Shown piece by piece: positions 37,280 to 46,175 of a stretch of 64,000 bases of DNA. Source of the stretch: Duncaniella sp. (GTDB lineage Bacteria; Bacteroidota; Bacteroidia; Bacteroidales; Muribaculaceae). The position numbers were made by a program, and so were the translations under genes. The DNA is taken from the NCBI GenBank assembly GCA_023664955.1, contig JAMPEV010000001.1, forward strand, positions 195,799 to 259,798. Reading direction: 5' to 3'. Each line of letters begins with the position of its first letter. Within the stretch, counting starts at the first letter, position 1. The notes under the pieces were generated by a model. The model was not told the DNA's origin and did no database searches. It was given only the letters and a program-made list of their open reading frames with translations.

Positions 37280-38092
37280 ATGTTGGAAAAAATCAATCAG
37301 ACAGCTGATTTTCTGCGCAGCAAAGTGGCAGAAATGCCCAAAATAGCGATAATCCTCGGCACAGGTCTCGGTCCAATCGTTGACCACATGGAGGAAAAGA
37401 CATATATCCCATATAGCGAAATTCCCAATTTCCCAATCTCGACAGTGGAGGGACACAGCGGAAACTTAATCTTCGGCCGGCTCGGCAACAAGCGTGTCAT
37501 TGCCATGCAGGGCCGTTTCCACTATTACGAGGGATATGACATGAAGCAGGTTACATTCCCTGTGAGAGTATTCAAAGCTCTTGGCGTGGAAATACTTTTC
37601 GTCTCTAACGCTTCAGGCGGTATGAACAAAGAGTTCGTCGTAGGTGACGTGATGACAATCACCGACCACATCAACCTATTCCCCGAAAATCCCCTCCGTG
37701 GCAAGAACTACAACGAACTTGGAACCCGTTTCCCTGCCATGACCAACGCTTACGATAAAGAGCTGGTGGCTATTGCCGACCAAATAGCAGAAGAAAAGGG
37801 TATCCGCTTGATGCACGGCGTGTACGTAGGCGTTACCGGACCTACTTTCGAGACACCGGCTGAATATGAATACTATCGCATAATCGGCGGTGACTGCGTG
37901 GGAATGTCAACAGTGCCCGAAGTCATCGTAGCCAACCATGCCGGAATGCGTGTCTACGGACTCTCAGTAATCACTGACCTCGGCGGCAAGGATGTGACAC
38001 AAGTTCCCACTCACGAAGAGGTTCAGCAGGCAGCCCTCATCGCCCAGCCCAAGTGTCTTGAAATAATGAAGGAGCTTGTAAACCGCTGCTAA
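37280..38092 (+). CDS. punA: Purine nucleoside phosphorylase (trimeric type)
   Basis: 270 residues. Motifs of the low-molecular-weight, trimeric PNP: ILGTGLGPIVDHM, STVEGHSGNLIFG, QGRFHYYEGYDM, SNASGGMN and GPTFETPAEYEYYR then GMSTVPEVIVA. It splits inosine/guanosine with phosphate for purine salvage. Within the sppA-lpxK-pnp-thiL run; 34 bp before thiL. Confidence 0.94.
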   Translation: MLEKINQTADFLRSKVAEMPKIAIILGTGLGPIVDHMEEKTYIPYSEIPNFPISTVEGHSGNLIFGRLGNKRVIAMQGRFHYYEGYDMKQVTFPVRVFKALGVEILFVSNASGGMNKEFVVGDVMTITDHINLFPENPLRGKNYNELGTRFPAMTNAYDKELVAIADQIAEEKGIRLMHGVYVGVTGPTFETPAEYEYYRIIGGDCVGMSTVPEVIVANHAGMRVYGLSVITDLGGKDVTQVPTHEEVQQAALIAQPKCLEIMKELVNRC

Positions 38093-38126
38093 TAGGCCGC
38101 CTGGATTCATCTAACTTCTCATAATC

Positions 38127-39152
38127 ATGGAAATATCAGAACTTGGTGAATTTGGATTGATTGACCGACTGACCGAAGGATTAAAGACAGTCAACAGCTC
38201 CACCATCAAAGGTGTGGGTGATGACTGCGCAGTGCTCCGAAATCACGATACCGACATATTGGTCACCACCGACTTGCTGCTTGAAGGAGTGCATTTCGAC
38301 CTAACGTACGTGCCATTGAAACACCTTGGCTACAAATCGGCAGTGGTAAATTTCTCGGATGTCTATGCAATGAACGGAACGCCGAAACAGATCACCGTGT
38401 CTCTTGGCATCTCGCAGAGATTCACCGTCGAACATATCGAGGAACTGTTTTCCGGAATCCGATTGGCATGTGAAATTTACGGTGTTGACCTCGTGGGGGG
38501 CGACACCACCTCATCACGCCAAGGATTAGTTATTTCTATCACCTGCATCGGCGAAGCTAAGGCCGACAAGGTTGTGAACCGCAGCGGTGCAAAGGACACC
38601 GACCTCATATGCGTGTCAGGCGACCTCGGTGCAGCTTATATGGGCCTGCAACTCCTTGAACGCGAAAAGGTAGCATCAGCAGGACAGAAAGACTTCACCC
38701 CGCAATTCCAAGGAAAAGAGTACATTATAGAACGCCAGCTCAAGCCGGAAGCCCGCCGTGACATTATCGAGGAGCTTGACAAAGCCGGCATCGTACCCAC
38801 CTCGATGATGGACATAAGTGATGGCCTAAGCTCTGAGCTTATGCACATATGCAAGCAGAGCCACACTGGTTGCAGAATCTATGAGGATCGTATTCCCATA
38901 GATTACCAGACAGCTGTCATGGCCGAAGAACTTGGCATGAATCTTGTTACCGCCGCTCTCAATGGTGGCGAAGATTACGAACTACTCTTCACCGTACCGC
39001 TCCACTATCATGAGCAAATCGAAAAACTCCCCGGCATAAAACTGATAGGCCATATCACCAAGCCGGAGCTTGGATGCGCCATGATTACTCGTGATGGCGC
39101 TGAGATACCGTTGCGAGCACAGGGATGGAATCCGTTGGCTGCCAAAGAATAG
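38127..39152 (+). CDS. thiL: Thiamine-monophosphate kinase ThiL
   Basis: 341 residues with the ThiL/AIR-synthase fold: GVGDDCAVL, TTDLLLEGVHFD, NFSDVYAMNGTPK, GGDTTSS, SGDLGAAYMGLQLLE, MDISDGLSSEL and NGGEDYELLFTV. It phosphorylates thiamine monophosphate to the cofactor diphosphate. Followed 47 bp later by a radical SAM gene. Confidence 0.94.
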   Translation: MEISELGEFGLIDRLTEGLKTVNSSTIKGVGDDCAVLRNHDTDILVTTDLLLEGVHFDLTYVPLKHLGYKSAVVNFSDVYAMNGTPKQITVSLGISQRFTVEHIEELFSGIRLACEIYGVDLVGGDTTSSRQGLVISITCIGEAKADKVVNRSGAKDTDLICVSGDLGAAYMGLQLLEREKVASAGQKDFTPQFQGKEYIIERQLKPEARRDIIEELDKAGIVPTSMMDISDGLSSELMHICKQSHTGCRIYEDRIPIDYQTAVMAEELGMNLVTAALNGGEDYELLFTVPLHYHEQIEKLPGIKLIGHITKPELGCAMITRDGAEIPLRAQGWNPLAAKE

Positions 39153-39199
39153 CCGCTTTCCAGGCATTCCTCCACACGATCCAACTGTTTAGCTACATC

Positions 39200-40051
39200 A
39201 TGAAGATTGCTGATAAAATAATCCGTGCTTACCATACTTTATCGCTACGGTTCACCATGCCGCTCCGCATAGAGTTCAACTTGACGGACTATTGCAATCT
39301 GAACTGCAAAAGTTGCACACACTATGCGTCAATCGCTCCCGAAGAATATGAATCTCTCGACACACTGCGTGAAGAGATGGAACATCTCTCGGAAATCAAA
39401 GGCGCCGATAAAATAGTCGACATATATTTAATAGGTGGTGAGACTTTACTCTACCCCTATCTTAACGATGCAATAATCTCAGCCAGCAGGTGTTTTCCGC
39501 AGGCTGAGATTAGCATTTTCACCAATGGTATTCTTCTTCCAAAAATGGGTGAACGATTTTGGGAGCTATGCAAAGAGAATGACATTGTAATCGTTATGAC
39601 ACGCTACCCTATCAAAGTAGACTATGAAAATCTGTCAGTGATTTGCGAGAATCACGGCGTGAGACATAAACTTTTCGGCGACCGCAGTGAAGATGGCTCA
39701 TTCTTCAAAATTCGTCTTGATAGCAGTAAAAGCCAAAATGGATGGCTGGCACATTTCAGGTGTTACTCCTTCGGTTGTCTTACTGCTAACCATGGACGGC
39801 TTTTCCCTTGTCCACAATGCGGATGTATTGATAATCTAAACCGAAAATTTGGTTCTGACTTCCGCTGGGAGAAGAGGGATTATCTTACAATTCCCGAAAT
39901 AAAAGATGTGAAACAAATCAGGCGACTACGCAACTTCCCAATCTCTTTTTGCTCCTACTGCAGAAAATCTCAAATTAGCCAATATGGCGCATCAAGAAGA
40001 ACTTTTGACGAATGGATTGACCAAAACAACCAAAAAGAACTACAAATCTAA
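39200..40051 (+). CDS. Radical SAM protein with extra C-terminal cysteines
   Basis: About 283 residues from the ATG at 39200 (MKIADKIIRAY); a longer reading would overlap thiL. The cluster motif is CNLNCKSC (C-x3-C-x2-C), followed by IYLIGGETLLYPY. The C-terminal part has additional cysteines: CYSFGC, PCPQCGC and CSYC, a SPASM-like arrangement for auxiliary iron-sulfur clusters. Such proteins often modify peptides or glycans. No precursor peptide or substrate gene is obvious next to it. An A+T hairpin (AAATCTAA/TTAGATTT) overlaps its stop codon. Confidence 0.82.
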   Translation: MKIADKIIRAYHTLSLRFTMPLRIEFNLTDYCNLNCKSCTHYASIAPEEYESLDTLREEMEHLSEIKGADKIVDIYLIGGETLLYPYLNDAIISASRCFPQAEISIFTNGILLPKMGERFWELCKENDIVIVMTRYPIKVDYENLSVICENHGVRHKLFGDRSEDGSFFKIRLDSSKSQNGWLAHFRCYSFGCLTANHGRLFPCPQCGCIDNLNRKFGSDFRWEKRDYLTIPEIKDVKQIRRLRNFPISFCSYCRKSQISQYGASRRTFDEWIDQNNQKELQI

Positions 40052-40193
40052 CAAATTTAGATTTAAACCTTATCAGTAAAAAAGGCTCTAATAATATATA
40101 AACAGATAAGCAGCCACTGATTAATCCTTATTTATTTATATAATAGAACAAACGATTAACACTAACCCCCTATATAACGAAAGGAACCAGGGT

Positions 40194-41264
40194 ATGAAAA
40201 GATTCTTACGCATACTGTCAGTCGCACTCCTGAGTGTATCGCTCACCACACCCATGGTGTCAGCACAGCGTCATGGCGGGAATCACAATTCCCAGCAGAC
40301 GCATCAGAACGGTAACCACGGCTCCCGCACTCCACATCATAGCCGCGGCAACTCACAGTCAACACACCAAAATCGCAATAACGGCTCAACCGGCCGCCCG
40401 GGCTTGGGGAACCAGCGTCCTAACAACAAGGAACATGGCATCAACAAACCCAACAAGCCAAACAAGCCAAACGCCCCTAACCGGCCAAACACCCCTAACC
40501 ACAACACCACAGGACGTCCCGGATTGAACGGCAACCACAATAGCCAGCCAAACCGACCGGATAACAATGGCGCAACCATAGCACCCAATCGGCCGGGGAA
40601 TAACGGGCATAATGGACTTAACGTAGCTCCCAACCGTCCAAATAACCGTCCCGGGAGCGACATGCACCGTCCCGGTGCTGGCGTAAATCATACCCCGGCT
40701 CACGCACACGGCCGCCCGGGAGTGGGCCATCGCCCAAACGTACCACGTCCGGTACACATGGCACCACCGGCACGCCCCATGCGTCCCAACATGTTCCGCC
40801 CTCACCATCGTCCCACCCCTCCTCCCCACTGGCGTCCACGCCCCGGTGCACCCCTTATCCGCGGCATACTCGGACTGACATTCGGAACAGCCATAAATCT
40901 ATCGCTCGACTACCTGTATAGGACAGGATTTACAGTTGACGGTTACAATGACAACGTGGTATATATTAGAAACGTGAGCCAGCTTAACTACATATGGACT
41001 GATGCCGCACTATACTACGGTGCCAACGGGCTTGACGCATCCTCATTCTACTACTCAACCTCACGCTACGACCTTTCACGATACAATGCCGTATATAACA
41101 ACTTGACAACTCTATACGGGCAACCGATATCGATAAACACTTCAGGTCAGTTCGGTGCAACCTGGTTTGGCGGAAACAATGGCTACGTGACATTAAGTTT
41201 CGAAGCCGGCAATGTGGCTGGCGGAAGTCTCCGATATATCACTACCCTGACCTACGGAATGTAG
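40194..41264 (+). CDS. Secreted Asn/Pro/His-rich low-complexity protein
   Basis: 356 residues. A signal peptide (LRILSVALLSVSLTTPMVSA, about 4-24) is followed by ~190 residues dominated by Asn, Pro, His, Gly and Arg with short repeats such as NKPNKPNKPN and RPNTPNHN. The last ~135 residues are a folded, aromatic-rich domain from GILGLTFGTAINLSLDYLY onward, with paired Tyr-rich strands. It is probably a periplasmic or surface protein; the disordered basic stretch could bind envelope polymers or metals. No named family is recognised for the whole. Confidence 0.75.
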   Translation: MKRFLRILSVALLSVSLTTPMVSAQRHGGNHNSQQTHQNGNHGSRTPHHSRGNSQSTHQNRNNGSTGRPGLGNQRPNNKEHGINKPNKPNKPNAPNRPNTPNHNTTGRPGLNGNHNSQPNRPDNNGATIAPNRPGNNGHNGLNVAPNRPNNRPGSDMHRPGAGVNHTPAHAHGRPGVGHRPNVPRPVHMAPPARPMRPNMFRPHHRPTPPPHWRPRPGAPLIRGILGLTFGTAINLSLDYLYRTGFTVDGYNDNVVYIRNVSQLNYIWTDAALYYGANGLDASSFYYSTSRYDLSRYNAVYNNLTTLYGQPISINTSGQFGATWFGGNNGYVTLSFEAGNVAGGSLRYITTLTYGM

Positions 41265-41300
41265 TCAAAACAGCAGTCATATTAAATTTAACTAATGTTA

Positions 41301-41325
41301 ACAGGCACGCATAAAGCGTGCCTGT
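41301..41325 (+). terminator. Perfect 10-bp hairpin after the Asn/Pro-rich gene
   Basis: ACAGGCACGC-ATAAA-GCGTGCCTGT with no mismatch. The following TATCAG lacks a T-run, so it may only stabilise the 3' end. The remainder of 41326-41543 is A+T-rich with no promoter box I can assign. Confidence 0.55.
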
Positions 41326-41543
41326 ATCAGTCTATAGCAACACCTTACACCAATTATACGGAGAATTAAAATGTTAAAATCGCATGGGAAATTAAAATTC
41401 ATGAACAAACAAAAGTTGTTTAATGTTATAAAATCAAAACGAGTAAATTTGAGATTAATCATAATTACTTAGAAATTTATCATACTTACAAAGAATAAAA
41501 AAAACTAAGAAAATTCATGTTTCATTTAACTATTACGAGAGAA

Positions 41544-42752
41544 ATGAAAAAGAACACGTTACTCCTTGCTGCTATCGGTGGTATGCTGTTTAGCGCAAAT
41601 GAAGCAATGGCTCAGGATGCAACCGCTATCGTAGTTGAAGAGGAAGTTACAGTAGAGCCTATAGAGTGTAAAGATTATTATACCCCCGGTTCATGGAAGG
41701 ACAATTGGTATATCCAGCTCGGTGCAGGTATTCAGTCACCATTTGTAGAGAACTATCGCAACCACGGCGATGACGCACGTCATATGACCGCCATCTACAA
41801 CTTGGGCGTAGGCCGTTGGATTTCTCCTTACTTAGGATTCCGCTTCTCAGCTAACTACGGTACAATTCACTGGAATCAAGCAGTTACCGCATCAGCTCGC
41901 CTTGCCAACCTCAATGTTGACTTCATGTGGGATATGTTTAACTCACTCGGTGGCTACAATCCCAAGAGAGTATTCTCAATCGTTCCCTTCGTAGGGCTTG
42001 GTAGCTCATTCGTATACAAATTCCACCCCGATGAAGGTAACATCTACAACAAACACGACAAACTCAAAAACAACCAGTGGTTGTTCCCCGTATCAGCAGG
42101 TTTGCAGCTCCGCTTCCGTTTGAGCGAATATATTGACTTCTTCGCTGAAGGTCGCGCATCATTCTATGGTGACAACTTCAACAACTCAGCCTATGGCAAG
42201 CCCGTGGATGTTAATATCGCAGCAATCGGTGGTTTCACAATCCACTTCACCGGCTCAAGCTTCAAGAAGTATAATCCTTGCGAATATATCGATGCCCTCA
42301 ACGCAGCCAATGCAAAGGTTAACGACCTCCGCGGTGCACTCGCTACAACATCAGCAGCACTTGCCGCAGCTGAAGCACAACTCCCCTGTCCCGAAGTTCA
42401 GGAAGCAACTATCGTAGAAGGCGATGTAAACCTCCTTCCGACTGTACGTTTCAGAATCAACTCTGCATATGTCTCATCAGAAGAAATGGTTAACGTATAC
42501 AACATCGCTGAGTTCATGAAGGCTAACCCCGACACTCAGATTATCGTAAGAGGCTATGCTGACAAGGACACCGGCACATCAGCTTACAACATGAAGCTAT
42601 CAGAACGCCGCGCCCAGGCCGTTGCTGACATCCTTACCAACGATTATGGTATCGCAGCTAACCGCCTCATCCTCGAAGCAGCCGGTAGCGACACTCAGAT
42701 TTATGACACTAACAACTGGAACCGTATCGTAATCTTCGCAGTGCCCGAATAA
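41544..42752 (+). CDS. OmpA-family outer-membrane protein
   Basis: About 402 residues from the ATG at 41544, where a signal peptide begins (TLLLAAIGGMLFSANEAMA); the ATG nine codons earlier is unlikely. Residues ~40-240 form a beta-barrel-like region with alternating aromatic residues, then a helical linker (AANAKVNDLRGALATTSAAL), then an OmpA peptidoglycan-binding domain (FRINSAYVSSEEM to RIVIFAVPE) with VRGYADKDTGTSAYNMKLSERRAQAV. It anchors the outer membrane to the wall. Codon use is even, as for a highly expressed gene. It is far from the tubulin-like operon and independent of it. Confidence 0.92.
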   Translation: MKKNTLLLAAIGGMLFSANEAMAQDATAIVVEEEVTVEPIECKDYYTPGSWKDNWYIQLGAGIQSPFVENYRNHGDDARHMTAIYNLGVGRWISPYLGFRFSANYGTIHWNQAVTASARLANLNVDFMWDMFNSLGGYNPKRVFSIVPFVGLGSSFVYKFHPDEGNIYNKHDKLKNNQWLFPVSAGLQLRFRLSEYIDFFAEGRASFYGDNFNNSAYGKPVDVNIAAIGGFTIHFTGSSFKKYNPCEYIDALNAANAKVNDLRGALATTSAALAAAEAQLPCPEVQEATIVEGDVNLLPTVRFRINSAYVSSEEMVNVYNIAEFMKANPDTQIIVRGYADKDTGTSAYNMKLSERRAQAVADILTNDYGIAANRLILEAAGSDTQIYDTNNWNRIVIFAVPE

Positions 42753-42824
42753 GGAACCGACAGCTGATAAGCGTTGATAATCAAGGCTGAAATTTGCAAT
42801 TAAATTTCATAAATTGACGTTCGT

Positions 42825-42868
42825 CCCCCGTGATTGAGTAGAGTCTCATTCACGGGGGATTATCATAT
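42825..42868 (+). terminator. Terminator after the OmpA-family gene
   Basis: Stem CCCCCGTGA / TCACGGGGG (42825-42833 and 42850-42858), 16-nt loop, then ATTATCATATTT. The T-run is interrupted but the stem is strong. Confidence 0.7.
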
Positions 42869-42926
42869 TTAGGAAATTATTTGTAACTTCGCAGCGGAAT
42901 TAGTGATTTTCAGAAACTGTGTAATA

Positions 42927-43946
42927 ATGAGTACTATTATATTAGGCATTGAATCATCATGCGATGACACATCGGCCGCCGTGATACGAGACGGTCTGCT
43001 CCTTAGCAACGTCATAGCCTCGCAAGAGGTGCACGCTGAATATGGCGGAGTGGTGCCTGAGCTCGCCTCGAGAGCCCACCAGCAGAACATACTCCCTGTG
43101 GTCGATACCGCATTGCGACGCGCCGGCGTTGACAAACATGAACTCAGTGCCATAGCTTTCACCCGCGGTCCCGGCTTGCTGGGGTCGCTCCTCGTTGGCA
43201 CATCCTTTGCCAAGGGTATGTCATTGGGTCTTCGCGTGCCTATCATTGATGTCAATCACCTGCACGGCCATGTGCTGTCCCACTTCATAAGAAGGGAAGA
43301 AAGCGACGAAGTGCCTAAATATCCCTATCTCTGCCTTCTCGTATCGGGAGGCAATAGCCAGTTGATTCTCGTGAAGAATTATAATGACATGGAGGTGCTC
43401 GGGCAGACAATTGACGACGCAGCAGGTGAGGCATTTGACAAATGTGCGAAAGTCATGGGACTACCCTACCCGGGCGGCCCGCACATCGACCGCCTTGCTG
43501 CCGAAGGTAATCCGAAACGGTTCAAATTCGCTAAGCCCCACATTGCAAATCTCGATTACAGTTTCAGCGGACTAAAAACATCATTCCTGTACACGCTACG
43601 CAATGCACTTAAGGAGAATCCCGACTTCATAGAGGAAAATAAAGCCGACTTGGCAGCTTCACTCCAGCGCACCATCATCGACATCCTCATTGACAAGCTT
43701 GATAAGGCAGTGAAAATTACCGGCGTAAAGACGGTGGCAATCGGAGGAGGCGTTTCGGCCAACTCCGGCGTACGAGCAGCCGTGGCTGAATACTGCGAGA
43801 AACATCATCTTAAGGCCTTCATTCCTCCGCATCTTTTCACTACGGACAATGCCGCGATGGTGGCCATCGCCGGCTATCATAAATACCTTGACAGGCAATT
43901 CTGCCGCTATGACGAGATACCCTACGCACGATTTTCAATAAAGTGA
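42927..43946 (+). CDS. tsaD: tRNA N6-adenosine threonylcarbamoyltransferase TsaD
   Basis: About 339 residues from the ATG at 42927 (MSTIILGIESSCDDTSAA), the standard TsaD opening; a start eight codons earlier is not conserved. The metal-binding His pair is in NHLHGHVLSH, and LLVSGGNSQL, DDAAGEAFDK and GGGVSANSGVR are ASKHA-fold motifs. It completes the t6A modification of ANN-decoding tRNAs. Four bases separate it from pncC. Confidence 0.95.
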   Translation: MSTIILGIESSCDDTSAAVIRDGLLLSNVIASQEVHAEYGGVVPELASRAHQQNILPVVDTALRRAGVDKHELSAIAFTRGPGLLGSLLVGTSFAKGMSLGLRVPIIDVNHLHGHVLSHFIRREESDEVPKYPYLCLLVSGGNSQLILVKNYNDMEVLGQTIDDAAGEAFDKCAKVMGLPYPGGPHIDRLAAEGNPKRFKFAKPHIANLDYSFSGLKTSFLYTLRNALKENPDFIEENKADLAASLQRTIIDILIDKLDKAVKITGVKTVAIGGGVSANSGVRAAVAEYCEKHHLKAFIPPHLFTTDNAAMVAIAGYHKYLDRQFCRYDEIPYARFSIK

Positions 43947-43950
43947 CATT

Positions 43951-44436
43951 ATGATGAACGAACTTGAAAGCGCCGCAACACAGCTACTCGAAACGTGCGA
44001 GGCAAAAGGATGGATGATCTCCACAGCTGAAAGCTGCACCGGAGGCAACATCGCTCACACAATCACTCTCATTCCTGGCTCATCGGCAGCCTTTGCCGGA
44101 GGTATCGTCTCTTATAGCAATGAAGTGAAAATGCTCCTTCTCGGAGTCAAGGAGGAGACATTAGCTGAGAATGGGGCTGTCAGTATCCCGGTGGTGGAGG
44201 AGATGGCAAAAGGTGCTTTAACTGCCACAGACACCCAGATAGCCATGGCCACAAGCGGAATCGCCGGCCCGGGAGGTGGCACGCCTGACAAGCCGGTAGG
44301 AACCGTATGTATAGCAGTCGCCACCGCCGACGGGCTATGCCGTGCGACAGTGGCGAAGTTTAACGGTTCGAGAATCCAAGTAATTGAATCAGCCACATTG
44401 GCAGCGCTTCAAATGGCACTTAGAGCAACAAAGTGA
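43951..44436 (+). CDS. pncC: Nicotinamide-nucleotide amidase PncC (CinA C-terminal domain)
   Basis: 161 residues; the CinA C-terminal domain alone. Motifs: STAESCTGGNIAHTIT, the IPGSSAAFAGGIVSYSNEVK segment given in part, and ATSGIAGPGGGTPDKPVGTV. It deamidates NMN to nicotinate mononucleotide for NAD recycling. Two adjacent ATG codons could start it (43951 or 43954). Coupled to tsaD. Confidence 0.93.
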   Translation: MMNELESAATQLLETCEAKGWMISTAESCTGGNIAHTITLIPGSSAAFAGGIVSYSNEVKMLLLGVKEETLAENGAVSIPVVEEMAKGALTATDTQIAMATSGIAGPGGGTPDKPVGTVCIAVATADGLCRATVAKFNGSRIQVIESATLAALQMALRATK

Positions 44437-44468
44437 ATTGTTATTCAATCACTTAGCATTTCGAGCGC

Positions 44469-44918
44469 TTAATAATCTATTCCAATAAAGTTACCCTGCT
44501 GATCAAACATCAGTTCAACACCATTTAGTAACTCCACCTCATAACCATAATACTCAACCGAGATTTCGTTGATACCTTGGGTGGGGTAATTGGTGGAAAT
44601 GTAGCTTTCAATCCCTAAAGGAGCGATGCCGGAAGGTATTGTCATACCCATCGGAGCATCGACATCAATCCAAGATCCTTGGGCATTGAACTCCACCTCA
44701 TAGCCACTGGCAAAAATCACATCATACTCAGCGCCCGCATGTTCACCCTCACGTTCTACACGGACAATCTTATCGCCCGAGAAATATGTTGAGATAAAGG
44801 TTTCAGCAGCAGTAGGAAGATCACTTGGTGGAACAGGAGTATCGTCATCATCATCCGAGCAGCTCCAGGTCAGGGCCGCAAAAAGTGTAATGAACAGAAT
44901 GGAAAAAGTCTTTTTCAT
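44469..44918 (-). CDS. PepSY-like (DUF2874) lipoprotein
   Basis: 149 residues. Lipoprotein signal LFITLFAALTWSC (Cys about 20) then an Asp run DDDDD. Two PepSY-like repeats follow, about 35-85 and 95-149, each with the pattern F-x(n)-Y-x-V-x-F-x(n)-G-x-x-I (EYDVIFASGYEVEFNAQG and YEVELLNGVELMFDQQG). Family proteins are periplasmic and of unknown use, sometimes described as putative beta-lactamase-inhibitor-like. Convergent with pncC. A -7-like box TATATTTG (minus, 44930-44923) lies so near the ATG that the leader would be almost absent. Confidence 0.8.
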   Translation of the reverse strand: MKKTFSILFITLFAALTWSCSDDDDDTPVPPSDLPTAAETFISTYFSGDKIVRVEREGEHAGAEYDVIFASGYEVEFNAQGSWIDVDAPMGMTIPSGIAPLGIESYISTNYPTQGINEISVEYYGYEVELLNGVELMFDQQGNFIGIDY

Positions 44919-45093
44919 AATTCAAATATAAGTTAAATGTTTATTTTATTATTGACCACGACTCAACACCACATCTCACAGCCATCTGGAGCAGTATTGC
45001 GCTACCATAGTAACAAAAATAACAATAAGAGGTTCACGCGAGCGTAAAAAATGTGACTTAACACTAAAAACTTTCAAATAGACGGGTGAAAAG

Positions 45094-45125
45094 TTTGTAA
45101 ATACGGCAAAAAGTGATTAACTTTG
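45094..45125 (+). promoter_or_regulatory. Promoter of the rpmB-rpmG operon
   Basis: TTTG at 45094-45097 and TAACTTTG at 45118-45125 with 20 bases between, then CAGCC. One of the clearest Bacteroidota promoters in the window. Confidence 0.85.
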
Positions 45126-45131
45126 CAGCCG

Positions 45132-45259
45132 AGTTTTGTGGCACATCCTCGAAAGGAGCTATTATAGATGCACTTAGCCCCGATATGAGACGTGAGATGG
45201 CGGCCACAAGGCGCTCAGACTAATAAATAGTAAACATAAAGAGATAAAAACCAACAGCC
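45132..45259 (+). promoter_or_regulatory. Long 5' leader of the ribosomal-protein operon
   Basis: About 125 nt separate the likely transcription start from the L28 start. It contains a TCCT-CGAA-AGGA hairpin (45146-45157) and a G+C-rich later half (GGCGGCCACAAGGCGC) unlike the A+T-rich spacers nearby. It could be an autoregulatory ribosomal-protein leader; no known family recognised. Confidence 0.4.
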
Positions 45260-45520
45260 ATGTCAAAAATTTGTCAGATTACAGGCAAGAAAGCAATGGT
45301 GGGCAACAATGTGTCGCACTCAAAGCGTCGCACCAAGCGCAAGTTTGATGTAAATCTCTTCAACAAGAAATTCTTCTGGGTTGAGGAGCAAGCTTGGATT
45401 ACCCTAACCATTTCAGCCGCAGGTCTCCGCACCATCAACAAGAAAGGTCTTGACGCAGCCGTCAAAGAGGCCATCAACAAGGGTTACATTACTGAAATTA
45501 AATACTTAGACATACTATAA
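45260..45520 (+). CDS. rpmB: 50S ribosomal protein L28
   Basis: 86 residues, starting [21 protein letters not shown] with the typical L28 opening and [13 protein letters not shown]. Basic and short as expected. First of three tightly spaced genes (4 bp to rpmG). Confidence 0.95.
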   Translation: MSKICQITGKKAMVGNNVSHSKRRTKRKFDVNLFNKKFFWVEEQAWITLTISAAGLRTINKKGLDAAVKEAINKGYITEIKYLDIL

Positions 45521-45524
45521 GAAG

Positions 45525-45713
45525 ATGGCAAAGAAAGCAAAAGGAAATCGCGTTCAGGTCATCCTCGAATGCACTGAACACAAAGCAAGTGGCATGCCCG
45601 GCACTTCTCGTTATATCACTACCAAGAACCGCAAGAACACAACCGAGCGCCTGGAGTTGAAGAAATACAACCCCATCTTGAAGAAAGTAACAGTACACAA
45701 AGAAATTAAATAA
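45525..45713 (+). CDS. rpmG: 50S ribosomal protein L33
   Basis: 62 residues: [17 protein letters not shown], then [19 protein letters not shown], the L33 core. It has only one of the four zinc-ligand cysteines (ECTEHK), so it is the zinc-free form. Lies between L28 and the DUF4295 gene. Confidence 0.95.
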   Translation: MAKKAKGNRVQVILECTEHKASGMPGTSRYITTKNRKNTTERLELKKYNPILKKVTVHKEIK

Positions 45714-45724
45714 TTCACTGACTC

Positions 45725-45874
45725 ATGGCAAAGAAAACCGTTGCAACATTGCAAAAGGGTGAAGGACGTACCTACAGCAAGGTCATCAAAGTCGTTAAGT
45801 CGGCGAAGACCGGTGCTTACACCTTCCAGGAACAAATGGTTCCCAACGATCTCGTAAAGGACGCACTTAAGTAA
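45725..45874 (+). CDS. DUF4295 small basic protein, conserved after L33
   Basis: A 49-residue product read directly: MAKKTVATLQKGEGRTYSKV, then a Lys/Val-rich middle (IKVVKSAKTGAYTFQE) and MVPNDLVKDALK. It is the small DUF4295 protein found behind rpmG in Bacteroidota and is probably ribosome-associated, an inference from size, charge and place. Start 11 bp after the rpmG stop; the strong terminator follows. Confidence 0.88.
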   Translation: MAKKTVATLQKGEGRTYSKVIKVVKSAKTGAYTFQEQMVPNDLVKDALK

Positions 45875-45900
45875 TCACTCTGAGTGCTTGATGCCCATAC

Positions 45901-45946
45901 CGGTGTCCGGAATTCCCGCAAGGGAGATTCCGGACACCGCTTTATA
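45901..45946 (+). terminator. Strong terminator of the ribosomal-protein operon
   Basis: CGGTGTCCGGAAT / ATTCCGGACACCG perfect 13-bp outer stem, extended by TCCC-GCAA-GGGA with a GNRA loop, followed by CTTTATATATA. Confidence 0.85.
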
Positions 45947-46050
45947 TATAAGTAAGAGAGAACTAAGATAACTCTGAAAAACGCCACCAATTGTGTTATA
46001 AAACATTGCTACCGGACACTCTTTAGAAACATTTAAAATTTTTTAATACT

Positions 46051-46058
46051 TATATTTG
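46051..46058 (+). promoter_or_regulatory. -7 box of the glycogen operon
   Basis: TATATTTG followed by TTTT, 118 bases before the first ATG; the -33 region reads TTTA. The leader of about 110 nt has no other feature I can name. Confidence 0.5.
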
Positions 46059-46175
46059 TTTTTATCATTAAAAATCTCTAAATTCGTGATTTAATAAAGG
46101 GATAAGTTTGTTTATCACGGTAGCAGCAGCTATATCATCAATCTATACCGAAATCTAACAATAACTATTATATCA

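Noticed and set aside
40337-40851. Long antisense reading frames inside the Asn/Pro-rich gene
   Set aside because: They follow from the repetitive, G+C-rich codons of the sense gene and show only low-complexity sequence with no start signal.
41544-42752. OmpA-family gene as a part of the vWA/tubulin-like system
   Set aside because: OmpA-type proteins are named in proposals for such systems, but this one is 13 kb away with its own terminator and highly expressed porin features.
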